Shown one piece after another: positions 1-5,120 of a stretch of DNA of 6,061 nucleotides. The notes under the pieces were generated by a model. The model was given only the letters and a program-made list of their open reading frames with translations, searched no databases and was not told where the DNA came from. The stretch comes from CAZHZT01 sp964537285. Lineage in GTDB: Bacteria; Bacteroidota; Bacteroidia; Chitinophagales; Saprospiraceae. How positions within the stretch are numbered: the stretch's first letter is position 1; the number at the start of each line of letters is the position of its first letter. Where the stretch lies: positions 1 through 6,061 of the forward strand of contig CAZHZT010000200.1 in the NCBI GenBank assembly GCA_964537285.1, in the 5' to 3' direction. Both the position numbers and the translations under genes were made by a program.

Positions 1-49
1 AAAATTACACATTTTTACTGTAATCTTAGTCTGGGTTATTAGGGGGCCC

Positions 50-1132
50 CTACAATGTTGCCTGCTGGCCGCTATTTATTTTCATTACATAAATGGTACC
101 TTTTTTTTCTCCTAATTTTTCAATGATTCCTTCTTGAGTTAAATACTGTAGATCCTTTTTTAATGTATTTTTCGATTCTTTTTCAAGTTCACTTGCTAAA
201 TCACCAATTTTGATAGGCTCATTTTTTGATATAAAATCAACAATTGTCTTTTGTCTCTGATTAAGATAAGGGCCTTTTCCCTTAAACTGATGATATTTAA
301 CTTCTAATATTTTAATCAATACCTCAATATTGTCAAGAAAAAATACCATCCAATCGTCAATAATTTCTTTTTCAGAGTATCTATGTTTTTGAGCATTCAT
401 CAATGCTTTGTAATAATCTTGCTTTCTCGACTCAATTTGATTTTCAAAAGAAATATATTGCATGAAGTCATAACCTTGTTTCAAAAGTAAAAGAGTCGTT
501 AACAATCTAGATAATCTACCATTACCATCTTGAAAAGGATGAATAGAAAGGAATTCATAAACAAAAGTTCCAACGACAATAAGTGGATGTATTAAACCAC
601 TTTGAATATTATTGTTTGTCCAAATGAATAAATCATCCATTTCTTTGTTGACCAAAAAAGGATCGGTAGTATTAAATATGATTCTTTGTTTTCCTCCTGG
701 ATATTTAGCAACTACTTTATTAGAAAGTTGTTTGTATTTACCTCTATGGTTTTGATCTTTAGTACTAAATTTGAGTAACTGATTATGAAGATTAAAGACA
801 TTTGAATGATTTAATTCTATATTCTCCCAATTATCGAGAATGATTTCTAGTACTTCGTAATAGCCAAAGACTTCTTGTTCTTCCCTAGATTCTAAGTTGG
901 TTATTTTTAGATTATTTAAAAGCGTTTCCACTTCTTGATCAGTTAAAGTAGCACCTTCAATTCTAGTTGAAGACCCGATACTTTGAATAGTTGCAATCCT
1001 TTTTAACTCCTTGAGGTATTTATTTTCATTCTGTTCTGTGGCCTTCCATTTTCCTTTGAAAGAGTCAATATACCCAATTTTGTTAATAATCTTTTGAGTG
1101 GTTACGAAATCAAATTTTAGCTTATTATCCAT
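50..1132 (-). CDS. Fic-family protein adenylyltransferase with C-terminal winged helix
   Basis: The 360-residue product carries the canonical Fic motif HPFQDGNGRLSR at residues 198-209. The His (198) is the general base, and the Asp/Asn/Gly/Arg residues hold ATP and Mg. Enzymes of this family usually transfer AMP from ATP to a hydroxyl side chain of a target protein in the cytosol. An inhibitory motif of the S/TxxxE(G/N) type, STRIEG, lies at residues 55-60 in the N-terminal helical part, so this is a self-inhibited Fic protein with the inhibitory helix before the Fic core (class II). Residues about 285-350 form a winged-helix DNA-binding domain, which suggests the protein also regulates transcription, possibly its own. 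The target is not visible. The start ATG is placed 13 bp below a good -7 element. The stop codon lies in GGCCCCTAC, which resembles the end of the intron remnant near 1440; the last few residues (GQQATL) may therefore be non-native. No partner gene overlaps it. The Fic assignment is very secure; the physiological role is unknown. Confidence 0.95.
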   Translation of the reverse strand: MDNKLKFDFVTTQKIINKIGYIDSFKGKWKATEQNENKYLKELKRIATIQSIGSSTRIEGATLTDQEVETLLNNLKITNLESREEQEVFGYYEVLEIILDNWENIELNHSNVFNLHNQLLKFSTKDQNHRGKYKQLSNKVVAKYPGGKQRIIFNTTDPFLVNKEMDDLFIWTNNNIQSGLIHPLIVVGTFVYEFLSIHPFQDGNGRLSRLLTTLLLLKQGYDFMQYISFENQIESRKQDYYKALMNAQKHRYSEKEIIDDWMVFFLDNIEVLIKILEVKYHQFKGKGPYLNQRQKTIVDFISKNEPIKIGDLASELEKESKNTLKKDLQYLTQEGIIEKLGEKKGTIYVMKINSGQQATL

Positions 1133-1137
1133 ATGTG

Positions 1138-1219
1138 GTCCATATTTTATCCAAAAGTATGGTGTTTATGAATAAAAAGCAATTAAATTATCTATAACGT
1201 GTCTATATTTTATCTAAAA
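1138..1219. promoter_or_regulatory. Duplicated 19-bp operator-like repeat upstream of the Fic gene
   Basis: The sequence gtcYatattttatcYaaaa occurs at 1138-1156 and again at 1201-1219. The copies match at 17 of 19 positions; both differences are C/T changes. Their starts are 63 bp apart, which is six turns of B-DNA, so both face the same side of the helix. The proximal copy covers the -7 element and the distal copy lies upstream of -33. The Fic protein has a C-terminal winged helix, so autoregulation by looping or cooperative binding is a plausible inference, but no binding data can be read from sequence. Confidence 0.5.
1152..1182 (-). promoter_or_regulatory. Bacteroidota-type promoter of the Fic gene
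   Basis: Read on the minus strand, TACTTTTG (1152-1159) is a perfect match to the -7 consensus TAnnTTTG. A TTG at 1180-1182 lies exactly 20 nt upstream as the -33 element. The predicted transcription start is only about 10-15 nt before the ATG at 1132, which fits the short leaders common in this phylum. Confidence 0.6.
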
Positions 1220-1236
1220 AAACAGAGCGGCTTTCA

Positions 1237-1292
1237 GGCGACAGTTTGCGTATGTGCGTGCCGACGGCAGGAGGCATGGCCATATACGTGGT
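1237..1292 (+). repeat. Hairpin site 1 (attC-like / group II intron target)
   Basis: An 8-bp stem, CGTATGTG (1249-1256) with CATATACG (1281-1288; one G-U), is extended inward by six pairs (1257-1262 with 1273-1278) across a two-nucleotide bulge at 1279-1280. The stem is followed by two nucleotides and then (g)TGTGTGTGCC. The left flank, GGCGACAgTTTG (1237-1248), partly pairs with the sequence that follows the intron (GTTGCAGCC after splicing). No T-run follows the stem, so it is not an ordinary terminator. The structure and spacing are shared with sites 2 and 3. The recombination-site interpretation is inference. Confidence 0.55.
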
Positions 1293-1448
1293 GTGTGTGC
1301 CCAGCATGGGCATCCGATCCTTAAGGTAAGGAAAAAACTTGAGGGTGAAAGTCCCTTACAGGTAAGTTGAACAGAGCCGCCCCAAGCTTAACCCGACCAG
1401 CCAAATATTATGGGAAAAGTATCGAAATATAGGGGCCACCTACTCGAC
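1293..1448 (+). mobile_element. Deleted group II intron remnant (copy 1)
   Basis: It begins with GTGTGTGCCCAGCATGGGC, which has the GUGYG 5' end of group II introns. It continues with the domain I hairpin GGGTGAAAGTCCC and matches copy 2 (4714 onward) closely until about 1378. After that the sequence is unrelated until the terminal CCTACTCGAC, which has the form of a group II intron 3' end. Domain V, and therefore the catalytic centre, is absent, as is any reverse transcriptase, so this copy cannot splice. At 156 nt it must have lost most of its domains. Its last nine bases overlap the end of the convergent regulator gene. The boundaries are inferred by alignment with copy 2. Confidence 0.7.
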
Positions 1449-1871
1449 TGCAGCCAGTTTTTCTCGGTATTTTTTCTCCAACGCACTCGCAAAAGCCACT
1501 TTGTCTTTCCGTAGTAATTCCATTGCTTCTCCATTTACAATGGTCGGATGAACATCCCTGAGATAATTATCACTCCATGTTGCAAACTCCACAAGTATGG
1601 GAGTCAGAGCCAATCCTTTATCGGTTAAGAGGTAAAGGTTCGTCTTTTTATTATTAGGCCGTTTTGTTTTAATAACGATGCCCAATTCTTCAAGCAGTTT
1701 GAGTTTGGAAGAAAGAATATTGGTAGCAATGGCTTCATCCGCCTCTGTAAAATCTTTAAAGGTTTCTTTGCCTTCGATTAGCATTTGCTTTACGATAACC
1801 AACATCCACTTGTCGCCTAAAACATCAAGGGCAGAAGTAAATGGACAATTGCAACGAAATTTATACTTCAT
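1440..1871 (-). CDS. HxlR-family winged-helix transcriptional regulator
   Basis: The 143-residue product has the HxlR-type core: an N-terminal RCNCPFTSALDVLGDKWMLV segment (residues 6-25), a helix-turn-helix around residues 38-65, and a wing near KTNLYLLTDKG (75-85). HxlR proteins are dimeric cytosolic regulators, many of which sense electrophiles or oxidants through a Cys near the N terminus; Cys7 and Cys9 are candidates here. The length is at the upper end of the usual range. The gene is divergent from the lipoprotein/SRPBCC/SDR set, and palindromes in the shared region suggest it represses that set. The codons for Val-Glu-stop are the complement of CTACTCGAC, the 3' end of the neighbouring intron remnant, so the native C terminus has probably been replaced by a few residues. 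The start is the only in-frame ATG before the conserved core. Confidence 0.92.
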   Translation of the reverse strand: MKYKFRCNCPFTSALDVLGDKWMLVIVKQMLIEGKETFKDFTEADEAIATNILSSKLKLLEELGIVIKTKRPNNKKTNLYLLTDKGLALTPILVEFATWSDNYLRDVHPTIVNGEAMELLRKDKVAFASALEKKYREKLAAVE

Positions 1872-1892
1872 GTTAACTCTATGTTAATTTAA

Positions 1893-1961
1893 CTTGCAAG
1901 ATGCAATTAATTTAGTTATTACTTGCAAGTAAAAAGTTATTTACGTATTTTTGCTTGCGAA
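1893..1961. promoter_or_regulatory. Three CTTGCAAG-type operators of the HxlR regulator
   Basis: The divergent intergenic region holds CTTGCAAG at 1893-1900, the perfect 14-bp palindrome TTACTTGCAAGTAA at 1919-1932, and a degenerate CTTGCGAA at 1954-1961. HxlR-type regulators generally bind such short palindromes with ACTT/AAGT arms. The central site covers the -33 element of the lipoprotein promoter, and the third lies just below its -7 element, so occupancy should block transcription. The first site is nearest the regulator gene and may serve autoregulation. Confidence 0.7.
1923..1953 (+). promoter_or_regulatory. Promoter of the lipoprotein-SRPBCC-SDR set
   Basis: TATTTTTG (1946-1953) is a perfect TAnnTTTG -7 element, and TTG at 1923-1925 lies 20 nt upstream. 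Transcription would start near 1960, which places the ATG at 1986 about 25 nt downstream and excludes the earlier in-frame ATG at 1923. The -33 element is embedded in the central palindrome. Confidence 0.65.
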
Positions 1962-1985
1962 ACAAAAGTAATAATTATTTGTCAA

Positions 1986-2885
1986 ATGACGAAATCAATG
2001 AGAAAAGTATTAACAGTATTGGCACTAACAGGTATCCTCGCTTCTTGTGGTGTAAGTCAAACGGAATCAACAAGTGAGGTTAATCAATCAAATAATTCAG
2101 AAATGAATAACAAAGAAATCGTAGGTACATTTTTGGGTGCTGTTGCCCAACAAGATACCGCTACTATGCGACAAGTTGCAAACGCAGATTACATTCAACA
2201 CAATCCATTTGTACCAACAGGTTTAGAACCTTTCATTGGTTTATTACCCGTTTTAAAAGAACACGGAACTTATGCCGAAAACGTGAGAATGTTTCAAGAT
2301 GGCAACTTTGTGTTTATGCACAACATCTGGAAAAACGCCAAACCTTTTGGAGCTGATGAAATGGTGGCGTTTGATATTATTCGTGTCGATGAAAACGGAA
2401 AAGTAGCTGAGCATTGGGATGCAATGACCGTTTTGGTAAAAGAAACTGCAAGCGGAAGAACACAAACAGATGGACCAACAACTGTTGAAGATTTAGACAA
2501 AACTGAAGCCAACAAAGCTTTAGCGGTTGCCCTTATTGAAGACGTTTTAATGGGTAAAAACCCAGAGAAGATTACCGAACACATCAGTGCAGAACAATAC
2601 GACCAGCACAACCCACAAATTAAGGATGGTTTGACTGGTATAGTGGAAGCAGTAGAGTATCTCACTTCTCAAAACAATATGTTCAAATACACCAAAATTC
2701 ATAAGGTATTAGGTGAAGGTAATTTCGTCCTTACGATAAGCGAAGGAGAATGGAATGGTGGTAAAAAACATGTGTTTTACGACTTGTTCAGAATGAAAGA
2801 TGGAAAAATTGTAGAGCATTGGGATGTAATCCAAGAAATTCCAACAGAAGGTTTAGCACATGATAACGGAATGTTCGGATTTTAA
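1986..2885 (+). CDS. Lipoprotein with two tandem SnoaL-like (NTF2 fold) domains
   Basis: Read from the ATG at 1986, the product has 299 residues. It opens with MTKSMRKVLTVLALTGILAS before Cys21: a charged start, a hydrophobic segment and the lipobox LASC, so it should be exported and lipid-anchored. An ATG at 1998 (295 residues) would serve equally well. Two SnoaL-like domains follow, about residues 42-150 and 176-285. Each has a YxQHNP motif (69-74 and 205-210) and ends in EHWD (142-145 and 277-280), so the gene arose by internal duplication. SnoaL-like proteins use the NTF2-like fold to bind or isomerise small polyketide-like or other hydrophobic ligands; the substrate here is unknown. The short linker after Cys21 is rich in Ser, Thr and Asn. 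It is the first gene of the plus-strand set and begins below the HxlR-type operators. The domain call is strong; an enzymatic role is unproven. Confidence 0.88.
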   Translation: MTKSMRKVLTVLALTGILASCGVSQTESTSEVNQSNNSEMNNKEIVGTFLGAVAQQDTATMRQVANADYIQHNPFVPTGLEPFIGLLPVLKEHGTYAENVRMFQDGNFVFMHNIWKNAKPFGADEMVAFDIIRVDENGKVAEHWDAMTVLVKETASGRTQTDGPTTVEDLDKTEANKALAVALIEDVLMGKNPEKITEHISAEQYDQHNPQIKDGLTGIVEAVEYLTSQNNMFKYTKIHKVLGEGNFVLTISEGEWNGGKKHVFYDLFRMKDGKIVEHWDVIQEIPTEGLAHDNGMFGF

Positions 2886-2936
2886 TCTTTAGGTAGTCTG
2901 TATTTAAGGAATAATCTAAAAGTTAAAAAATTAGCA

Positions 2937-3356
2937 ATGTCAATGAAATTAATTTATCCATCAAAATTTGAGGATGCGAAAATGAACGTCCCCGAAGCAC
3001 CAAACGTGGAGTTTTCTTTTGTTGTAAAAGCACCAAAAGAGTATGTTATGGATGCTTGGCATTTACTGAAATCTGAGGGTGGAGCAATCGAGCCTATCAC
3101 TTCAGGAAATCCTAAGGGAAAGACTTGGGCAGGAGTCGCAGATGATATGGAACGTATTATCAATGTAGGTGGAACAGATGTCACTCAAATCGTGGGCAAT
3201 GTACAAACCCCTGAAAATGGCGATTGGCATTTTGAGTGGAAAGCTGGAGCACCTTATTACAAAATGCCCTTTCCCTTTCCACTAATTATGAAATCAGTAC
3301 ACGGGCAAGCTACTTTAGTTGATGGACCAGGACAGGAAAAAACGAAACAACTGTGA
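2937..3356 (+). CDS. SRPBCC-domain protein, C terminus cut off by a frameshift
   Basis: The reading frame gives 139 residues with features of the SRPBCC (START/Bet v 1-like helix-grip) superfamily: a first strand around VEFSFVVKAPKEYVMDAW (24-41), then a strand-rich middle including WHFEWKAGAPYYKMPFPF (97-114). The superfamily binds hydrophobic ligands in an internal cavity. The frame ends after a run of six A (3337-3342) at an out-of-place TGA, while the -1 frame continues with a convincing C-terminal helix to 3478. With one more A, or a -1 slip, the protein would be 180 residues. An ATG two codons downstream (2943) is an alternative start. The gene follows the lipoprotein by 51 nt and precedes the dehydrogenase, so it is probably cotranscribed with both. 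No signal peptide is seen. The exact family within SRPBCC is uncertain. Confidence 0.75.
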   Translation: MSMKLIYPSKFEDAKMNVPEAPNVEFSFVVKAPKEYVMDAWHLLKSEGGAIEPITSGNPKGKTWAGVADDMERIINVGGTDVTQIVGNVQTPENGDWHFEWKAGAPYYKMPFPFPLIMKSVHGQATLVDGPGQEKTKQL

Positions 3357-3478
3357 AAATTACCAATAGGCATAAGCCTGGTATCGCCTTGTGGTTTACC
3401 CGATTTGCGATAAAATCGGCAATGCCTGGTTTGTCTAAGGCAGCACCTAAACGATTTAAAGACAAAGTATTAGATTAA
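3341..3478 (+). pseudogene. Displaced C-terminal part of the SRPBCC gene (-1 frame)
   Basis: In the -1 frame, starting at AAC (3341-3343), 45 codons run to TAA at 3476-3478. They encode a basic, amphipathic segment containing KPGIALWFTRFAIKS and KAAPKRFKDKVLD, typical of the long C-terminal helix that closes an SRPBCC fold. It has no start codon or promoter of its own and ends 29 nt before the dehydrogenase. It joins the upstream frame exactly at the A6 run, so it is one gene split by a single-base change, a sequencing error, or slippage. Confidence 0.8.
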
Positions 3479-3507
3479 ATAAAGTTCTAATCATTAAAGA
3501 TACAGAA

Positions 3508-4377
3508 ATGAAAAATATAATCATCACAGGAAGCAGTAGCGGTTTCGGCTTAAAAGCTGCTAAAGACTTTGCCGACAAAGGCAATGTAGTATTCGCAACC
3601 ATGCGAAAACCTGATGGAAAAAATGCAGAAAAGAAAGCCGAATTAGAAGGTCATTCTTCTAACATTAAAGTGTTGGACATGGATGTAACCGATGATACTT
3701 CTGTAAAAAATGCCATCAATGCTGTTCTTGCAGAAGCAAGTAACATTGATATTCTTATTAACAATGCCGGGATTATGTATCTGGGAATTACTGAAGCATT
3801 TAGTGTAGAGCAAGCAAAATTTCAAATGGAAACCAATTATTTTGGTGCTATTAGAGTAATGCAAGCCGTTTTGCCGAATATGCGTAAGTCAGGTGCGGGT
3901 TTAATTATCAATACGTCATCATTGGTGGGGCGTATGTCGCCACCATTTTTTGGTACATACACTGCAACTAAGCATGCCTTAGAGGGCTACTCGCAAGCCC
4001 TGCGTTACGAGGTTTCCCCTTTTGGTGTTGATATTGTTTTGGTAGAACCAGGACCATTTGGTACAGGATTATTGGCATCAGGTCAGGCACCTGCACATGG
4101 TGAAGTTTTAGAAACTTATGGCGAATTGGCAGGTGTTCCAACTGCAATGGGAGAAAATTTTGCTCAAATGCTTCAAAGTGAAGATGCTCCAGACCCACAA
4201 TGGGTCGTCGATGCTTATTTAAAATTGGCAGAAATGCCTACCGGTAAGCGTCCAACTCGTACTGTTGTAGGAATTACTTGGGGCGTTGATGAAATTAACG
4301 AATTGACACAATCAATTCAAGATAGAGTTCTTAAAGAAATGCAACTGGATACCGTTTTGGGTGGTGTTTCCGCTTAA
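3508..4377 (+). CDS. Short-chain dehydrogenase/reductase (classical SDR)
   Basis: The 289-residue product has every hallmark of a classical SDR. The dinucleotide-binding TGSSSGFG (7-14) follows strand 1. Arg33 in ATMRKP, after strand 2, suggests NADP(H) preference. Further on are DMDVTD (57-62), NNAG (85-88), Asn110, the catalytic Ser138 in INTSSLVG, and Tyr151/Lys155 in YTATK; PGPFGTG (181-187) covers the cofactor. It should oxidise or reduce a hydroxyl/carbonyl group of a small molecule in the cytosol; the substrate cannot be told. It is somewhat longer than the 250-residue minimum because of an extended C-terminal region. It is the last gene of the plus-strand set under likely HxlR control, so it is best seen as an inducible detoxification or carbonyl-reducing enzyme. 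The start is the first ATG and is directly followed by the strand 1 sequence KNIIITG. Confidence 0.96.
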   Translation: MKNIIITGSSSGFGLKAAKDFADKGNVVFATMRKPDGKNAEKKAELEGHSSNIKVLDMDVTDDTSVKNAINAVLAEASNIDILINNAGIMYLGITEAFSVEQAKFQMETNYFGAIRVMQAVLPNMRKSGAGLIINTSSLVGRMSPPFFGTYTATKHALEGYSQALRYEVSPFGVDIVLVEPGPFGTGLLASGQAPAHGEVLETYGELAGVPTAMGENFAQMLQSEDAPDPQWVVDAYLKLAEMPTGKRPTRTVVGITWGVDEINELTQSIQDRVLKEMQLDTVLGGVSA

Positions 4378-4399
4378 ATATCCAGTTTACTTTCAATTT

Positions 4400-4584
4400 A
4401 GGGATTAGGCAATTAATAAGCTACCCAAATTTTGCGAAGTAATTTTTTTCTCAGGCTAGGCGGAAAACGTAGGCATAACTTGTCCCGAATGCCTTCGGGA
4501 CCCAAAGGTACGGCGAGGCTTTCCAACAAAGCCTGAGGAAAAAAGGACAAGTAAAATGGGTAGGGTATTATTTTCCTGATCCCT
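4400..4584. repeat. 185-bp near-symmetric inverted-repeat element (MITE-like or structured RNA)
   Basis: The ends AGGGATTAGG (4400-4409) and CCTGATCCCT (4575-4584) are inverted copies. Nested inside are CTACCCA/TGGGTAG (4421-4427 with 4557-4563), CTCAGGCT with AGCCTGAG (4450-4457 with 4530-4537), GGAAA/TTTCC, CGTA/TACG, and a central GTCCCGAA/TTCGGGAC hairpin (4482-4489 with 4494-4501) with loop TGCC. All centre on about 4492, so the whole element folds on itself. It has no reading frame of note. TTA borders both ends (GGGATTAGG after TTTA, CCTGATCCC before TTAA) and may be a 3-bp target duplication. A small non-autonomous transposable element is my first guess; a structured RNA is the alternative. 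Confidence 0.6.
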
Positions 4585-4588
4585 TAAT

Positions 4589-4621
4589 AAAATCACAAGG
4601 GTTTCGGCTCTTGTGATTTTT
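4589..4621 (+). terminator. Rho-independent terminator after the dehydrogenase
   Basis: AAAATCACAAG (4589-4599) pairs perfectly with CTTGTGATTTT (4610-4620) around a loop containing TTTCGG, and the 3' arm ends in a T-run. The A-rich 5' arm makes it potentially active in both directions. It should end the transcript that starts near 1960. Confidence 0.85.
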
Positions 4622-4649
4622 CAATTATTATTTATGGTTTTCTTAAATT

Positions 4650-4713
4650 GGCTACAACCGGTTTATGTATGTGGCGTGCCGACCGAATGGGAGACATGAG
4701 CCTCATACACATT
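4650..4713 (+). repeat. Hairpin site 2 (attC-like / group II intron target)
   Basis: The stem GTATG-t-GGC (4667-4675) pairs with GCC-t-CATAC (4700-4708), with one T/T mismatch. Inside, GTG (4676-4678) pairs with CAT (4695-4697) below a two-nucleotide bulge, the same plan as site 1. After the stem come a few bases and TTGTGTGTGCC. The left flank GGCTACAACC (4650-4659) can pair with TT|TAGCC formed by joining 4713 to 5099, with one extrahelical C. An outer arm of this kind with an extrahelical base is typical of integron attC sites. Function is inference. Confidence 0.6.
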
Positions 4714-5098
4714 GTGTGTGCCCAGCATGGGCATCCGATCCTTACAAAGGTAAGGAAAAAAACTTGAGGGTGAAAGTCCCTTACAGGCAAGTTGCCGAAG
4801 CCATAGTAGCGGAGCCAAACCGCATTGCAATGACTGACCGTGTTGTCGGCAGCGGAATGCGAGAGGGTAGCCGTGAAGGGCTGAAGGTCGAACGGCGGAC
4901 GCTCCGCGAAACTTGGAACTTGTTCACGATGGGTGACCGATTCCCTATGACAAACCATTCGTTTCGATGGGGAAAATGCAAGGTGTAAATGGTGAAAAGA
5001 GCATTTTCACTGTTTGGCGAACCGCCGTATTCGCGATCCGAACGAACGGTGTTGTGAGGGGGCAGGGTGGGCTTATTGCTCACCGTTCCCTACTCGAT
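4714..5098 (+). mobile_element. ORF-less group II intron, IIC-like (copy 2)
   Basis: The 5' end GTGTGTGCCCAGCATGGGC and domain I hairpin GGGTGAAAGTCCC open the element. A 7-bp hairpin GTGAAAA/TTTTCAC (4992-5010) stands where domain IV would normally hold a reverse transcriptase. Domain V spans about 5021-5053: CGC (5023-5025) pairs with GTG (5049-5051) including a central G-U, a CG bulge is at 5043-5044, and there is a distal TTCG/CGAA stem. The CGC triad is characteristic of group IIC. One proximal pair is mismatched (C5022/T5052). Domain VI follows (GGTGGGC/GCTCACC, 5066-5084), and the intron ends CCTACTCGAT. At 385 nt it is short even for an ORF-less intron. It could splice or move only with a maturase supplied in trans. 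The open frames inside are structural RNA, not genes. Confidence 0.85.
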
Positions 5099-5120
5099 TA
5101 GCCACAGGTTTTTTTCTGCT

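Noticed and set aside
41..50. Perfect GGGGCCCC palindrome as an operator
   Set aside because: It lies at the 3' end of the Fic gene with no promoter nearby, and its resemblance to the intron end is the better explanation.
1249..1303. Hairpin sites as ordinary rho-independent terminators
   Set aside because: None of the three is followed by a T-run, and all share a (T/G)TGTGTGTGCC tail at fixed spacing, which terminators would not need.
1678..1887. Plus-strand frame opposite the HxlR gene
   Set aside because: It is antisense to a well-conserved regulator and has no family features.
1963..1970. Minus-strand TACTTTTG as the HxlR gene promoter
   Set aside because: It has no TTG at the 20-nt spacing seen in the other promoters and would leave a leader of about 90 nt; I could not place the regulator's promoter with confidence.
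1923..1985. Upstream ATG at 1923 as the start of the SnoaL-like lipoprotein
   Set aside because: It lies within the operator/-33 region, upstream of the predicted transcription start, and would hide the lipoprotein signal peptide behind 21 extra residues.
4650..4720. Canonical integron core boxes RYYYAAC/GTTRRRY
   Set aside because: The site arms only loosely fit these boxes, so I call the sites attC-like by structure and not canonical attC.
4632..5083. Open reading frames on both strands across the second intron
   Set aside because: They coincide with the folded domains of the group II intron, contain no reverse transcriptase or other recognisable motif, and overlap each other on both strands.
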